In this document: piece after piece, positions 5,058 to 5,812 of the stretch
Layout of the letters: each line of letters starts with the position of its first letter
How positions within the stretch are numbered: the first letter of the stretch is position 1
DNA from: an uncultured Collinsella sp.
GTDB lineage: Bacteria > Actinomycetota > Coriobacteriia > Coriobacteriales > Coriobacteriaceae
Length of the DNA: 5,812 bases
Direction of reading: 5' to 3'
NCBI GenBank assembly: GCA_900548935.1
Contig: URMR01000116.1
Coordinates: 1 to 5,812, forward strand
The notes under the pieces: generated by a model
Told to the model about the DNA's origin: nothing
The model's input: only the letters and a program-made list of their open reading frames with translations
Database searches by the model: none
Made by a program: the position numbers and the translations under genes

Positions 5058-5462
5058 ATGGCTATCGAGAAGACCTTCATCATGATTAAGCCCGACGCGG
5101 TGCGCGACCGCAAGATCGGCGAGATCGTTGCTCGCATTGAGCGCAGCGGCCTTGTCATCGAGCGCATGGAGATGACCACGCTCGAGCGTGCTACCGTCGA
5201 GGAGCACTACGCCCATCTGGCCGACAAGCCCTTTTTTGGCGGTCTCTGCGACTTTATGACGAGCGGTCCGGTCGTCAAGATGGTTGTTTCCGGTCTCTCC
5301 GCTGTCTCCAAGATGCGCACCCTTATGGGCGCTACCAATCCGCTTGATGCTGCTCCCGGCACCATTCGCGGCGACTTCGCTGTCGATGTCAACGCCAACG
5401 TAATCCACGGCTCTGACTGCTTGGAGAACGCCGAGATCGAGATTAAGCGCTTCTTTGGCTAA
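5058..5462 (+). CDS. ndk: Nucleoside diphosphate kinase
   Basis: Ndk moves the terminal phosphate from ATP to other nucleoside diphosphates through a phosphohistidine intermediate, balancing the NTP and dNTP pools in the cytosol. The 134-residue product has the usual bacterial length. The catalytic histidine is His117 in NVIHGSD. The other conserved active-site residues are in place: Lys11 (IKPDAV), Tyr51, Phe59, Arg87, Thr93, Arg104 (GTIRGDF) and Asn114. I chose the ATG at 5058 because GAAAGG (5045-5050) lies 7 nt upstream and MAIEKTFIMIKPDAV is the standard N-terminus; the longer reading from 5016 has no family support. It appears to be monocistronic, with its own promoter candidate and a strong terminator. 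Confidence 0.98.
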   Translation: MAIEKTFIMIKPDAVRDRKIGEIVARIERSGLVIERMEMTTLERATVEEHYAHLADKPFFGGLCDFMTSGPVVKMVVSGLSAVSKMRTLMGATNPLDAAPGTIRGDFAVDVNANVIHGSDCLENAEIEIKRFFG

Positions 5463-5500
5463 ACCAGCTTTGACTCCTTAAAGCTGTTAGCGTGTGGCTT

Positions 5501-5537
5501 GGGCGCCGCGGAACTCCATCCGCGGCGCCCTTTTATT
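5501..5537 (+). terminator. Intrinsic terminator of ndk
   Basis: A perfect 11-bp stem, GGGCGCCGCGG (5501-5511) with CCGCGGCGCCC (5520-5530), has loop AACTCCAT and is followed by TTTTATT. It lies 38 nt after the ndk stop. A smaller hairpin, CAGCTTT/AAAGCTG (5465-5471/5480-5486), comes first. Confidence 0.92.
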
Positions 5538-5539
5538 CC

Positions 5540-5572
5540 AGTAGATTTTTGGTAAACGCCTAGAAATCTACT
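5540..5572. repeat. Inverted repeat between convergent terminators
   Basis: AGTAGATTT (5540-5548) and AAATCTACT (5564-5572) form a perfect 9-bp inverted repeat with a 15-nt AT-rich loop. It sits exactly between the ndk terminator and the rpiB terminator. On the minus strand it adds T-rich sequence after the rpiB hairpin, so it may reinforce termination. The word GTAGATT also occurs at 10-16 in the left-edge repeat. Confidence 0.45.
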
Positions 5573-5610
5573 AAAGAGCCCCCGTCCGGATGTTTCTTCC
5601 GGGCGGGGGC
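5573..5610 (-). terminator. Intrinsic terminator of rpiB
   Basis: Bases 5578-5589 pair with 5599-5610 around the nine-base loop at 5590-5598, a 12-position GC-rich stem with one A-C mismatch on the minus strand (5585/5603). On the minus strand it is followed by TCTTTAG. It begins 28 nt past the rpiB stop. On the plus strand no T-run follows, so it serves leftward transcription. Confidence 0.75.
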
Positions 5611-5638
5611 TGGCTATAGCGTATGGCTTTGTAGGTCT

Positions 5639-5812
5639 TTAAGCCTCGTCGACGACCTTGAGTCCACGGGTCTGGTCGATCTCGTTGAGGAGATTGACGC
5701 GACGCTCGTGGCGGCCGCCCTCAAATTCGTGGTCCAAAAAGGCGTCAACGATCTGGCAGGCGAGGCCGGGGCCCACAACGCGGCCGCCCAGGCACAGGGT
5801 ATTGGCGTTGTT
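5639..5812 (-). CDS. rpiB: Ribose-5-phosphate isomerase B, C-terminal part
   Basis: RpiB interconverts ribose 5-phosphate and ribulose 5-phosphate in the pentose phosphate pathway. Only the last 57 residues lie in the window; the gene runs off the right edge. The visible part reads NNANTLCLGGRVVGPGLA and then EFEGGRHERRV, matching the conserved RpiB/LacAB C-terminal region (HNxANxLxLGxRVxGxxLA and the FxGGRHxRRV sugar-phosphate-binding motif). The frame is open from the edge to the TAA, so this is an edge truncation, not a broken gene. LacA/LacB subunits of galactose-6-phosphate isomerase are relatives, but this C-terminus fits RpiB better. It converges with ndk. Confidence 0.93.
   Translation of the reverse strand, partial: NNANTLCLGGRVVGPGLACQIVDAFLDHEFEGGRHERRVNLLNEIDQTRGLKVVDEA

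Noticed and set aside
1..5812. tRNA, rRNA, CRISPR array or insertion sequence
   Set aside because: No regular spaced repeats, transposase motifs or recognisable RNA gene were seen on either strand.

Overview
The window looks like a piece of chromosome from a moderately GC-rich actinobacterium. Codon choice (GAG, AAG, CTC/CTG, GCC, CGC/CGT), Shine-Dalgarno sequences of the AAAGG type and overall protein character suggest Coriobacteriia, most likely a Collinsella-like gut bacterium. That placement is inference from style, not from a marker gene.

Layout from left to right: (1) positions 1-84 hold a nested inverted repeat with no gene. (2) 113-940, minus strand, is a Cof-type HAD-superfamily phosphatase. 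(3) 941-1494 is a long divergent intergenic region holding a candidate ArgR operator, a weak promoter, a structured 5' leader, a 24-codon leader peptide whose last ten residues include six arginines, and a terminator-like hairpin. (4) 1495-2721 is argG, argininosuccinate synthase. (5) 2722-3240 holds hairpins, a strong terminator and a 56-residue small ORF with a good ribosome binding site. (6) 3241-4671 is argH, argininosuccinate lyase, with a strong terminator after it. (7) 4758-5057 has no convincing gene but carries a long inverted repeat, a tandem direct repeat and a candidate promoter. (8) 5058-5462 is ndk, nucleoside diphosphate kinase, with a terminator. (9) 5639-5812, minus strand, is the C-terminal end of rpiB, ribose-5-phosphate isomerase B, convergent with ndk.

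ArgG and ArgH catalyse the last two steps of arginine synthesis: citrulline plus aspartate to argininosuccinate, then to arginine and fumarate. Here they point the same way but appear to be separate transcription units. The HAD, ndk and rpiB genes are housekeeping neighbours with no obvious link to arginine.

The most interesting part is the argG leader. A short ORF with a near-perfect Shine-Dalgarno ends in Ser-Arg-Arg-Arg-stop. Four of its six Arg codons are CGA, a codon absent from argG. The RNA around and after these codons can form several mutually exclusive helices, including a nine-pair duplex between the Arg codons and a segment that competes with a downstream terminator hairpin. This has the layout of a ribosome-mediated transcription attenuator sensing charged arginine tRNA, possibly layered on ArgR repression.
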